From Acidobacteriota bacterium (GTDB lineage Bacteria > Acidobacteriota > Aminicenantia > UBA2199): DNA of 9,444 nt. The notes under the pieces are model-generated. The model did not search any database and had not been told where the DNA came from. It saw only the letters and a program-made list of their open reading frames with translations. The DNA is taken from positions 1 to 9,444 of the forward strand of contig JAQUQF010000050.1 in the NCBI GenBank assembly GCA_028749105.1. The letters are read 5' to 3'. A program made the position numbers and the translations under genes. Below, one piece after another: positions 1-7,393 of the stretch; within the stretch, counting starts at the first letter, position 1; the number at the start of each line of letters is the position of its first letter.

Positions 1-107
1 CGGATGTCGTGTTTTTCCTTCAGCCAGCGCACATCGTCGGGAACCAGGGGCACCCTTCTTTCCCATTCGTTCTTGTCTTCCCTGCGTATCCCGATGATTT
101 TTTCCAT
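1..107 (-). CDS. N-terminus of a lysine-ketoglutarate reductase / AlaDH-PNT-type dehydrogenase (partial)
   Basis: Only the first 35 codons lie in the window; the gene continues past the left edge. It starts MEKIIGIRREDKNEWERRVP. The pattern IxxRREDxNxWERRxPLxPxxV is the opening of the alanine dehydrogenase/pyridine nucleotide transhydrogenase N-terminal domain, in the form found in lysine-2-oxoglutarate reductase (the LKR half of the eukaryotic LKR/SDH enzyme). Such enzymes join lysine and 2-oxoglutarate to saccharopine using NAD(P)H. The ATG at 105-107 is preceded by TGAGG at 113-117 with a 5-base gap, which supports the start. It is the last gene in the minus-strand direction, 76 bp after the PHP gene, and has its own promoter. 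With so little sequence I cannot tell whether it is monofunctional, fused to saccharopine dehydrogenase, or a divergent relative. Confidence 0.72.
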   Translation of the reverse strand, partial: MEKIIGIRREDKNEWERRVPLVPDDVRWLKEKHDI

Positions 108-112
108 GATTT

Positions 113-170
113 CCTCAGGTAATTTAATCGGCTTAGTTTATACTTTAACAAAATATCGCCGATTAGTCAA
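113..170 (-). promoter_or_regulatory. Promoter of the LKR-type gene, with overlapping inverted repeats
   Basis: On the minus strand, TTGACT (165-170) is followed by a 17-bp spacer and TAAAGT (142-147), which has a TG one base upstream (extended -10). The start of transcription would fall near 135, giving a leader of about 28 bases that contains the TGAGG ribosome site (113-117). An 8-bp perfect inverted repeat, TAATCGGC (125-132) and GCCGATTA (158-165), is centred on the -10 element. A second small one, CGATT-AGTC-AATCG (160-173), covers the -35. This could be an operator. I see no convincing rho-independent terminator for the upstream operon in the 76-bp gap. Confidence 0.6.
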
Positions 171-183
171 TCGCAGGTCGCTG

Positions 184-1851
184 TCAGTAAAGGCCGATTG
201 GGCGCAGCTCGAGCTCGCCCTGGGCGCCGTCAAAGGAATTACCGTTGTCGATCAGGATGAAGAAGGCGCTCACCCTGGCCAGGTCGGGTGTGGCGGCGGG
301 GCCGGCCAAGTGGTGGAAACGCTCGAAGGGGATGGCGATGGTGCGCCACTCCTTGTCGATGCGGAAGGAATGCTGGAACGACGACTCCTCCTTGCCGGTG
401 CGGAACTGCAGCCAGAAGCGCATGGCCCGGCTGCCGCGGGCTTCGAAAATGAACCCGCGGTAGCGCGAAAGATCGAGGCGTTCGCGGTGGGCCAGAGCCG
501 TCCAGAAATCGATCGCCGCGGGTTCCTTGCGCAGGGTGAATGCGAAGCGGGTAAGCGGACGGCCGTCCCCGGCAATGGCCACGGCTGCCTCGCCGCGCGA
601 GCGGCCGTTCTTCTCGACCTGGAAATAGAGGCCCGCGGGATTCAGGATCATCCGCGCGGCCGCCGCTTCCCCGGGTCCGGCTGCTGGCGCGGGCCGGGTC
701 ACGAACACGGGATTGGCCAGGATCCAGGGCAGCCGGCTGAAACGGCCCGAATGGAGGAAGACCTCGCAGCGGTAGACCCCCGGTTCGCCCACGGCGACCG
801 TGATCTCCTGGCGGTCGTTGTCCTTGAAGACGCGGAATTCGCCGCCATCCTTCATGATGCGCACGTCGGTATTGAACTGGAAGGGCAGCCTGAGGACCAG
901 GGAGCCGCCGGCGCGCTCCGCGTCTCCCCCCATTTCCACCCGGCGGCCGTCGCCTTCCAGGTAAAAGAATTCAAAGCCGTTGGCAGCGGCCAGCGATTCG
1001 ATGGCGCAGAAAAAATCGCCGCGGCGCATGGCGGCAATGATGGTCGCCCCCGCCGCAACGGCGTCCTTTTCCAACTCATGGTCGACTTTTACGTAGACGC
1101 GCAGAATCTTGAATGTCGCCTCATAGGAGGGGAAATGGAAATTTACACTTTTGCTGAGCGGCAGCTTGGCGTGGGAGTCCAGGGCATAGATGCCGTAATA
1201 CTTTCCCGCGCGGTTAAAGCGGTCCCAGATCTCCAGCTCCTTCTTCGGGTAGGAGATGAGCGAGGTCAACGCATAGTCGGGGGCCAGGAGGTACTGCAGC
1301 GGGAAGAGGGTCAGGCCGTACAGGATATTCTTCTTGGCCATCTGGTACAGGCTCAGGATCTCGATGCCGGTGAAGCCGCGAACCTGCCAGTCGGTCCAGG
1401 GGATCTTGCGGTCCAGGGGATGGGCGATGAAGGTCATGCCCCGGTCGCGCTCGACCTCATCGATGGCTTCCTGCGCTTCGGGGGGGAATTCGTATTCCGG
1501 GACGCGGTAGCCGGCCGCGGCCAGGTGGCCGGCCTGGAGTGAAAATTCCGAAGCGCCGATCAGCAGCGTCTCCTGGTTCCAACCGCTGGCCACCGATGCC
1601 GGGCGGTTGGGCCGGCCGTGGTCGGTGAGGATGACAAAATCCAGGTTCTGCCTGCGGGCGTCCCGGCAGATCTCCTCAATGGTTCCCAGCCCGTCGGAAA
1701 AGGTCGAATGAAGATGAAAGACGCCTTTCTTGTAAAAAGAGGGCAGGGGGCGGCTGTTGACCTTTTTCTGGAAGAGGATGCCGTTGAAGACAGCGAACGT
1801 CAGCACGCAAGCCAGGAGAAGCAGCAGGGCTTTCCCGGCTTTTCTCCTCAA
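184..1851 (-). CDS. Membrane-anchored PHP (CehA-like) metallohydrolase with C-terminal CIA30/carbohydrate-binding-like domain
   Basis: A 555-residue protein. Residues 8-27 form one hydrophobic N-terminal segment after a basic RRK..K start, so the rest probably lies outside the cytoplasmic membrane. A PHP domain (about 42-260) carries a full set of likely metal ligands: H46-L-H48, D53, D77-H78, E102, H109, H144 and D225-S-H227. This order is typical of CehA/McbA-type phosphoesterase-like hydrolases. Residues about 262-386 resemble the Ig-like segment that often follows (GVYRCEVFLH, WILANPVFV). An Ala/Pro-rich linker (388-399) leads to a beta-rich domain (about 405-555) with DLSRYRGFIFEARG and WRTIAIPF, like CIA30/galactose-binding folds. 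The TTG start overlaps the pdxJ stop (TTGA) and has AAGGAG 8 bases upstream. It is last in the ftsH operon. The substrate is unknown; a phosphoester or sugar-linked envelope molecule is a guess. Confidence 0.85.
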   Translation of the reverse strand: MRRKAGKALLLLLACVLTFAVFNGILFQKKVNSRPLPSFYKKGVFHLHSTFSDGLGTIEEICRDARRQNLDFVILTDHGRPNRPASVASGWNQETLLIGASEFSLQAGHLAAAGYRVPEYEFPPEAQEAIDEVERDRGMTFIAHPLDRKIPWTDWQVRGFTGIEILSLYQMAKKNILYGLTLFPLQYLLAPDYALTSLISYPKKELEIWDRFNRAGKYYGIYALDSHAKLPLSKSVNFHFPSYEATFKILRVYVKVDHELEKDAVAAGATIIAAMRRGDFFCAIESLAAANGFEFFYLEGDGRRVEMGGDAERAGGSLVLRLPFQFNTDVRIMKDGGEFRVFKDNDRQEITVAVGEPGVYRCEVFLHSGRFSRLPWILANPVFVTRPAPAAGPGEAAAARMILNPAGLYFQVEKNGRSRGEAAVAIAGDGRPLTRFAFTLRKEPAAIDFWTALAHRERLDLSRYRGFIFEARGSRAMRFWLQFRTGKEESSFQHSFRIDKEWRTIAIPFERFHHLAGPAATPDLARVSAFFILIDNGNSFDGAQGELELRPIGLY

Positions 1852-2558
1852 CGCAGCAGCTCCTTCATGCGGGTGACCGCCTCCTTCATGCCGACGAAGG
1901 CGGCGTTGGCGACGATGGAATGGCCGATGTTCAGCTCCTCGATCTCCCTCATGGCGGCGATCGGGCCGATGTTCTGATAGGTCAGGCCGTGCCCGGCCAG
2001 CAGCGTGAAATCAAGCTTCTTGGCATAGTTCGCGGCCTTGGTGATCTTGTCCATCTCCAGTCTGGCGAAGCTGTTGCCGGAGTTGGTCGCGTAGTCGCCG
2101 GTGTTCAACTCGACAACATGAATGCCCAGCCGGTGGCAGGCCTTGACCTGGTCGACGCCGGGGTCGATGAAGATCGAGACGCTAATGCCTGCAGCCAGCA
2201 GGTTGCCGGCGACCTCCTGGATCTTGTCGGCGAACATGATGACGTCGAGGCCGCCGCCGGTGGTGACCTCGTCCTTGCTCTCCGGCACCAGGGTGCAGAC
2301 GTTGGGCTTGTATTTGAGGGCGATCTTGACCATCTCCATGGACGCGGCCATCTCCATGTTCAGCTTGGTCTTGATCACCCGGCGCAGGATCTCGACGTCC
2401 CGCTCCTGGATGTGACGCCGGTCCTGGCGCAGGTGCACGGTGATGCCGTCGGCGCCGCCCAGTTCGGCGAGCGCCGCCGCGGTGACCGGGTCGGGCTCGC
2501 TGGCCATGCGCGCCTGGCGGATGGTGGCGATGTGGTCGATGTTGACGCTGAGTCTCAT
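1848..2558 (-). CDS. pdxJ: Pyridoxine 5'-phosphate synthase
   Basis: This cytoplasmic enzyme condenses 1-deoxy-D-xylulose 5-phosphate with 3-amino-2-oxopropyl phosphate to pyridoxine 5'-phosphate, the last ring-forming step of the DXP-dependent vitamin B6 pathway. The protein has 236 residues (E. coli PdxJ about 243) and shows the family signature along a TIM barrel: NIDHIAT (6-12), HLRQDRRHI (42-50), LNMEMA (66-71) with the likely catalytic Glu69, TLVPE (89-93), FIDPG (130-134), VELNTGDYA (149-157), AGHGL (188-192) with His190, and NIGHSIVANA (210-219). I chose the ATG at 2556-2558, one base after the glmM stop, because GGAG lies 6 bases upstream and the protein then begins at the conserved MxLxVNIDHIA. 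An ATG 18 bases further up (2574-2576) lacks such a site. PdxJ supplies the precursor of PLP, which Kbl needs as cofactor. Confidence 0.97.
   Translation of the reverse strand: MRLSVNIDHIATIRQARMASEPDPVTAAALAELGGADGITVHLRQDRRHIQERDVEILRRVIKTKLNMEMAASMEMVKIALKYKPNVCTLVPESKDEVTTGGGLDVIMFADKIQEVAGNLLAAGISVSIFIDPGVDQVKACHRLGIHVVELNTGDYATNSGNSFARLEMDKITKAANYAKKLDFTLLAGHGLTYQNIGPIAAMREIEELNIGHSIVANAAFVGMKEAVTRMKELLR
1849..1865 (-). promoter_or_regulatory. Ribosome binding site and TTG start of the PHP gene, inside pdxJ
   Basis: The minus strand reads AAGGAG (1860-1865), 8 bases, then TTG (1849-1851). The TTG shares bases with the TGA stop of pdxJ (1848-1850). A strong Shine-Dalgarno sequence at good distance, the stop-start overlap and the basic-hydrophobic N-terminus that follows support TTG as the real start and imply translational coupling to pdxJ. 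Confidence 0.75.
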
Positions 2559-2559
2559 G

Positions 2560-3879
2560 TTATTCTCCGAGCTCATTTTCCACGAGGGACTGGAAAATGG
2601 GCATATTCTTGTCGATCGTCTCCTGGTCGCGGGACTCGATCATGATGCGCAGCTTGGGTTCGGTTCCCGAGTAGCGCGCCAGCAGGCGCGCTTCCTTGCC
2701 GTAGCGGCGGGTAAAGCGGATGGACTCGCGCTGGAACGCCTGCCAGTCCTTCAGGGGCGGCCGGCGGCACACGCGGATGCTGAGCGTCTTCTGGGGGTAG
2801 AGGGCGATCCCGTCGAAGGCCGCCTCGGCGTCGCTGCCGAAGTGGCGCAGCGCCCTCATGACATGGAGAGCGGTCAACAGGCCGTCACCGCTGGTCTGCC
2901 GGTGGCGCAGGATGATGTGCCCGGAGGGCTCGCCGCCCAGGATGGCGCCGCTCCTCTTCATCAGCCGGTAGACGTGCTTGTCGCCGACATCGGCGCGCAG
3001 GAAGCGGATGCCGGCCCGCTGCAGCGCCCGCTCCAGCCCCAGGTTGCTCATCACCGTGCCGACCACGACGGGCCGGAAGCGCGGCTCCCTGTCGCGCAGG
3101 TAGCGGGCGAGGAGGAAAAGGACGTGGTCGCCCTCGATGATCCGCCCGCGGGCGTCGGCGAAGATCACGCGGTCGGCGTCGCCGTCGAAGGCCAGTCCGA
3201 GGGCAGACCGGCTTTTCCCGACCAGCTTCTGCAGGGCGGCCGGAGATGTGGAGCCGCACCCCGAGTTGATGTTGCGGCCGTTGGGGGAGGTGTGGCCGAC
3301 GGCAATCTCCAGTCCCAGGCGCCGGAGCAGGCTGGGTGCCAATCGGGATGCCGCGCCGTTGGCGCAGTCGACGGCGATCTTCGCTCCCGCTTCCACGAGC
3401 CCTTTGCCCTCGCTCATGAGGAAGCCGGCGTAGGCGCCGGTGTCCTGCGCAGCAGTTGGGCGGGGCGGCGGGTCCGGGGCTCGCCGGCACAGGAAGAATT
3501 CCCGGCTGATCCGGTCTTCCTGAGCGGCGGAGGCCTTTTCGCCGCGGCGGTCAAAGAGCTTGATGCCGTTGTCGCTGAACGGGTTGTGCGATGCCGAGAT
3601 CATGACGCCAAAGTCGTAGCCATGCTCCCGCGTCAGGAAGGCCAGCCCCGGCGTGGGCAGCACTCCGGCGGAAAAGACCCGGGCCTGCCGGCCGAGTCCC
3701 CGTGCCAGCAGGGCTTCGATGACCGGCCCCGACTCCCGCGTGTCGCGGCCGATGAGCACCCGTGGGGCGGGGGCCTGGGCGCTGATGACCGCGCCCAGCT
3801 TGAGCAGGGAAGCCTCGTCCAGGGGATAGGCGCCGGCAACGGCGCGGATGCCGTCGGTCCCGAATAGGGTCTTCTTCAT
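2560..3879 (-). CDS. glmM: Phosphoglucosamine mutase
   Basis: GlmM interconverts glucosamine 6-phosphate and glucosamine 1-phosphate, feeding UDP-GlcNAc for peptidoglycan and lipid A. The 439-residue protein (E. coli about 445) has all four alpha-D-phosphohexomutase landmarks: FGTDGIR at 6-12; the phosphoserine loop ISASHNP (94-100) with Ser97 as the phosphorylated residue; the metal loop DGDADR (232-237); the sugar loop GEPSGH (316-321); and the phosphate-binding loop RYSGTEP (402-408). GEPSGH with the short N-terminus favours GlmM over phosphomannomutase. The start ATG overlaps the cdaR stop (ATGA, 3876-3879) and no strong ribosome site is seen, so translation is probably coupled. In several Gram-positive species CdaA and GlmM interact, so the shared operon fits a physical partnership. 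Confidence 0.97.
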   Translation of the reverse strand: MKKTLFGTDGIRAVAGAYPLDEASLLKLGAVISAQAPAPRVLIGRDTRESGPVIEALLARGLGRQARVFSAGVLPTPGLAFLTREHGYDFGVMISASHNPFSDNGIKLFDRRGEKASAAQEDRISREFFLCRRAPDPPPRPTAAQDTGAYAGFLMSEGKGLVEAGAKIAVDCANGAASRLAPSLLRRLGLEIAVGHTSPNGRNINSGCGSTSPAALQKLVGKSRSALGLAFDGDADRVIFADARGRIIEGDHVLFLLARYLRDREPRFRPVVVGTVMSNLGLERALQRAGIRFLRADVGDKHVYRLMKRSGAILGGEPSGHIILRHRQTSGDGLLTALHVMRALRHFGSDAEAAFDGIALYPQKTLSIRVCRRPPLKDWQAFQRESIRFTRRYGKEARLLARYSGTEPKLRIMIESRDQETIDKNMPIFQSLVENELGE

Positions 3880-4550
3880 TTCTTGGCGCCGCGTTCCTCG
3901 ATCTCCAGCTGCAGTTCCACGTCGCGGGTATCGCGGAATTTCAGGATGTCCGCAGTCTGCTTCAGGGCGATGCGGCGGTTCTGGCTGCGCTCGATGCCAT
4001 CCAGGTCTACTTCTTCGGTCAGGACCACCTCAATGCCGTTGATCTGCGACTTGTAACCCATGATGGTGACCCGGTCGGGGACAACCTTCGCCGACTTCAG
4101 CCGCAGGGGAGCCGGCAGCCGGCCGCGGAAGCGGATCTTCACGGGGATTTCCCGGGTGGCGAACTCCTCGACGTAGATCTCGATCATTTTCGGGTGGATG
4201 GAGACGAGCTGGACCTCCTTGGGGAGCTCCAGGTAGTCCTCGGCGAAGTAGTTCAGTTTGTTGCTTTCCTTGACGTTCTTCAGGTCGATCTTGATGGCAT
4301 GGCTCTCGGGGTTGACGGCGGCCACGAACTTGGAATCGCCTTTCAGCGAAACGGTCACTTCCTCCGGGCGCAAGTTGGCCACCTCGACGTTCTCCGAGAC
4401 GTTGAAGACCTCCACGGGAATCTTCATGGTTTTCTCGGAATACGCCCGTTCGCGACCGCTGATGACCGCCCAGGTCAGCAGGGCCAGGAGCAGGGCGCTG
4501 GCCTTGAGCCCCCAGTTGTTGAGAATCAGTTTTTTCAGGTTTTGCGGCAT
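3876..4550 (-). CDS. cdaR: YbbR-domain protein, CdaA regulator
   Basis: A 224-residue protein with one N-terminal membrane segment (about 13-31, NNWGLKASALLLALLTWAVI) followed by an extracytoplasmic part made of about two YbbR-like beta repeats (roughly 41-128 and 129-217). Features seen are IPVEVFNVSENVEVANL, RPEEVTVSLKG, IKIDLKNV, and in the second unit IPVKIRFRGRLP, PDRVTIMG and EEVDLDGI. In Firmicutes the homologue CdaR binds and tunes the membrane diadenylate cyclase CdaA. It is recognised here by the topology, the YbbR pattern and its place between cdaA and glmM. It has about two YbbR repeats, where some homologues have up to four. It starts one base after the cdaA stop and overlaps glmM by four bases. 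The effect on CdaA (activation or inhibition) varies between species and cannot be told here. Confidence 0.92.
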   Translation of the reverse strand: MPQNLKKLILNNWGLKASALLLALLTWAVISGRERAYSEKTMKIPVEVFNVSENVEVANLRPEEVTVSLKGDSKFVAAVNPESHAIKIDLKNVKESNKLNYFAEDYLELPKEVQLVSIHPKMIEIYVEEFATREIPVKIRFRGRLPAPLRLKSAKVVPDRVTIMGYKSQINGIEVVLTEEVDLDGIERSQNRRIALKQTADILKFRDTRDVELQLEIEERGAKK

Positions 4551-4551
4551 G

Positions 4552-5310
4552 TTAGATCTTCAGGAATTTCAGCCTGTTCTTGAGCCCCTCGCGGTCCAGG
4601 CCGCGGATCAACTCTCCCTTCACGGCCAGGGAGATCTTGCCGGTCTGCTCCGAAACGACGATGGCCACGCAGTCGGTCTCCTGGCTGATGCCGATGGCCG
4701 CCAGGTGCCGCCCCCCCGCCGGCGTCAGCTCGAGCAGCGGCGGATAGGGGAAAAAGCAGTTGGCCGCGGCGATCCGCCCCTCGGAGATGATCACCGCCCC
4801 GTCGTGCAGGGGGGTGTTGGGAGAAAAGATGGTCAGCAGCATGTCCTTGGAGACCAGGGCGTCGAGGCGGATGTGCTTGTCGATGTAGGACTTCATCTTG
4901 ATTTCGCGCTCGACGGCGATCAGGGCGCCGACCTTGCCCAGCGACATGGCCACCGCGGCGTTGACGATCTCGTCGCGGATGTGCGAGATGTCGGCGGGGA
5001 TGAACTTGGTCTTGAGCTTGCCGCCGATCTCAGCCAGGATCTTGCGGAACTCGCCCTGGAACAGGACGATGATGGCAAATACCAGATAGGTGAAGAAGTT
5101 GTTCAGGACGTAGGCGAAGGCGGTCAACTTGAGCAAACCGGAGAGCAGGGCCAAAAAACCGATCAGCATCAGCCCCAGCGCCATCTGGTACGACTTGGTC
5201 CCCTTGATCAGCAGCAGCAGGTAGTAGATCAACAGGAAGAGAAGGAAGATGTCGAGAATATCCTTGGGCGTGAACTTGGTGAAGGCGCTGAGGATGTTCT
5301 CGATGATCAT
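4552..5310 (-). CDS. cdaA: Membrane diadenylate cyclase (c-di-AMP synthase), CdaA type, with RHL in place of RHR
   Basis: CdaA makes cyclic di-AMP from two ATP; the nucleotide controls potassium, osmolyte and cell-wall balance in many bacteria. The 252-residue protein has three hydrophobic segments (about 20-36, 43-61 and 66-84), then GEFRKILAEIG (86-96), then the cytoplasmic DAC domain (about 100-240). The DAC domain shows IAVERE (131-136), SPNTPLHDGAVII (163-175) with the catalytic DGA at 170-172, AAIGISQETD (204-213) and VVSEQTG (218-224). The usual T-R-H-R motif reads G-R201-H202-L203, so the second arginine is missing; see findings. The start ATG directly abuts the ftsH TAG stop with no gap. 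Family assignment is firm from the DAC domain and the cdaR-glmM context. Catalytic strength is uncertain because of the motif change. Confidence 0.95.
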   Translation of the reverse strand: MIIENILSAFTKFTPKDILDIFLLFLLIYYLLLLIKGTKSYQMALGLMLIGFLALLSGLLKLTAFAYVLNNFFTYLVFAIIVLFQGEFRKILAEIGGKLKTKFIPADISHIRDEIVNAAVAMSLGKVGALIAVEREIKMKSYIDKHIRLDALVSKDMLLTIFSPNTPLHDGAVIISEGRIAAANCFFPYPPLLELTPAGGRHLAAIGISQETDCVAIVVSEQTGKISLAVKGELIRGLDREGLKNRLKFLKI

Positions 5311-7188
<1,878 letters not shown>

Positions 7189-7217
7189 CGTCTCTTTTTT
7201 CCTTTAGATTGAATTGT

Positions 7218-7226
7218 ATTATAACA
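7218..7226 (-). promoter_or_regulatory. Extended -10 promoter of the ftsH operon
   Basis: The minus strand carries TGTTATAAT: a consensus TATAAT (7218-7223) with the extended TG at 7225-7226. The predicted start of transcription is near 7211, giving a leader of roughly 22 bases with AAGGA at 7200-7204. No good -35 exists at 16-18 bp, as the region holds TTTCAA-like sequence inside a hairpin stem. That is acceptable for an extended -10 promoter. It is the only clear promoter ahead of the six closely packed genes that follow. Confidence 0.7.
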
Positions 7227-7232
7227 TAAACA

Positions 7233-7254
7233 GGGCGTTTTTGAAAAAGCGCCC
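7233..7254 (-). terminator. GC-rich hairpin, possible kbl terminator overlapping the ftsH -35 region
   Basis: An inverted repeat with arms GGGCGTTTT (7233-7241) and AAAAGCGCCC (7245-7254): a GC-rich outer stem, one G-T pair and a T/A inner stem around a 3-4 base loop. In the kbl direction it is followed by TGTTTATGTT, which is T-rich but not a clean T-tract, so it could be a weak intrinsic terminator for kbl. The stem occupies the place of the -35 of the ftsH promoter. It could also be an operator or simply a transcript-stabilising hairpin. Confidence 0.4.
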
Positions 7255-7264
7255 GCTCCGCCGC

Positions 7265-7393
7265 CTCAAATCACCTTATTTCCCGCTGAGGCGGGACATG
7301 ACTCAAATAACCTTATGCCCCGCTGATGCGGGACACGACTCAAATGACCTTGTGCCCCGCTGAGGCGGGACATGACTCAAATAACCTTATGCC
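7265..7393. repeat. 37-bp tandem repeat, three full copies plus 18 bp of a fourth, each with a CCCGC/GCGGG hairpin
   Basis: Full copies lie at 7265-7301, 7302-7338 and 7339-7375. A partial fourth at 7376-7393 is the last codons of kbl and is identical to the first 18 bases of copy 2. Full copies differ from each other at 4-5 of 37 positions. Each holds the perfect palindrome CCCGC-TGAG/TGAT-GCGGG at 7282-7295, 7319-7332 and 7356-7369. The two stem arms never vary. On the minus strand each full copy reads as 11 sense codons plus TGA (SCPASAG-H/N-KVI-stop), and the Kbl protein ends with the same HKVI-stop. The 37-bp period shifts the frame by one base per copy. This array fills most of the kbl-ftsH gap (7189-7376). 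Confidence 0.93.

Noticed and set aside
4..1542. Long open frame on the plus strand opposite the PHP gene
   Set aside because: It is a shadow of the GC-rich minus-strand gene: low-complexity Ala/Gly/Glu-rich translation, no domain, no ribosome site, and the opposite strand has clear PHP motifs.
1789..1851. Lipoprotein signal (LLAC at residues 12-15) in the PHP protein
   Set aside because: The hydrophobic stretch before the Cys is very short and continues beyond it to about residue 27, which fits a membrane anchor better than a lipobox.
2559..2576. Upstream ATG at 2574-2576 as the pdxJ start
   Set aside because: It lies inside the end of glmM without a ribosome site and adds residues before the conserved N-terminus; the ATG at 2556-2558 has GGAG at good distance.
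2440..3867. 475-codon plus-strand frame opposite glmM and the pdxJ start
   Set aside because: Composition-driven antisense frame; all recognisable motifs are on the minus strand.
7282..7369. Repeat hairpins as rho-independent terminators
   Set aside because: Stems are only 5 bp and no T-run follows on either strand.
7265..7375. CRISPR array
   Set aside because: The 37-bp units are directly adjacent with no unique spacers, and no cas gene is present.
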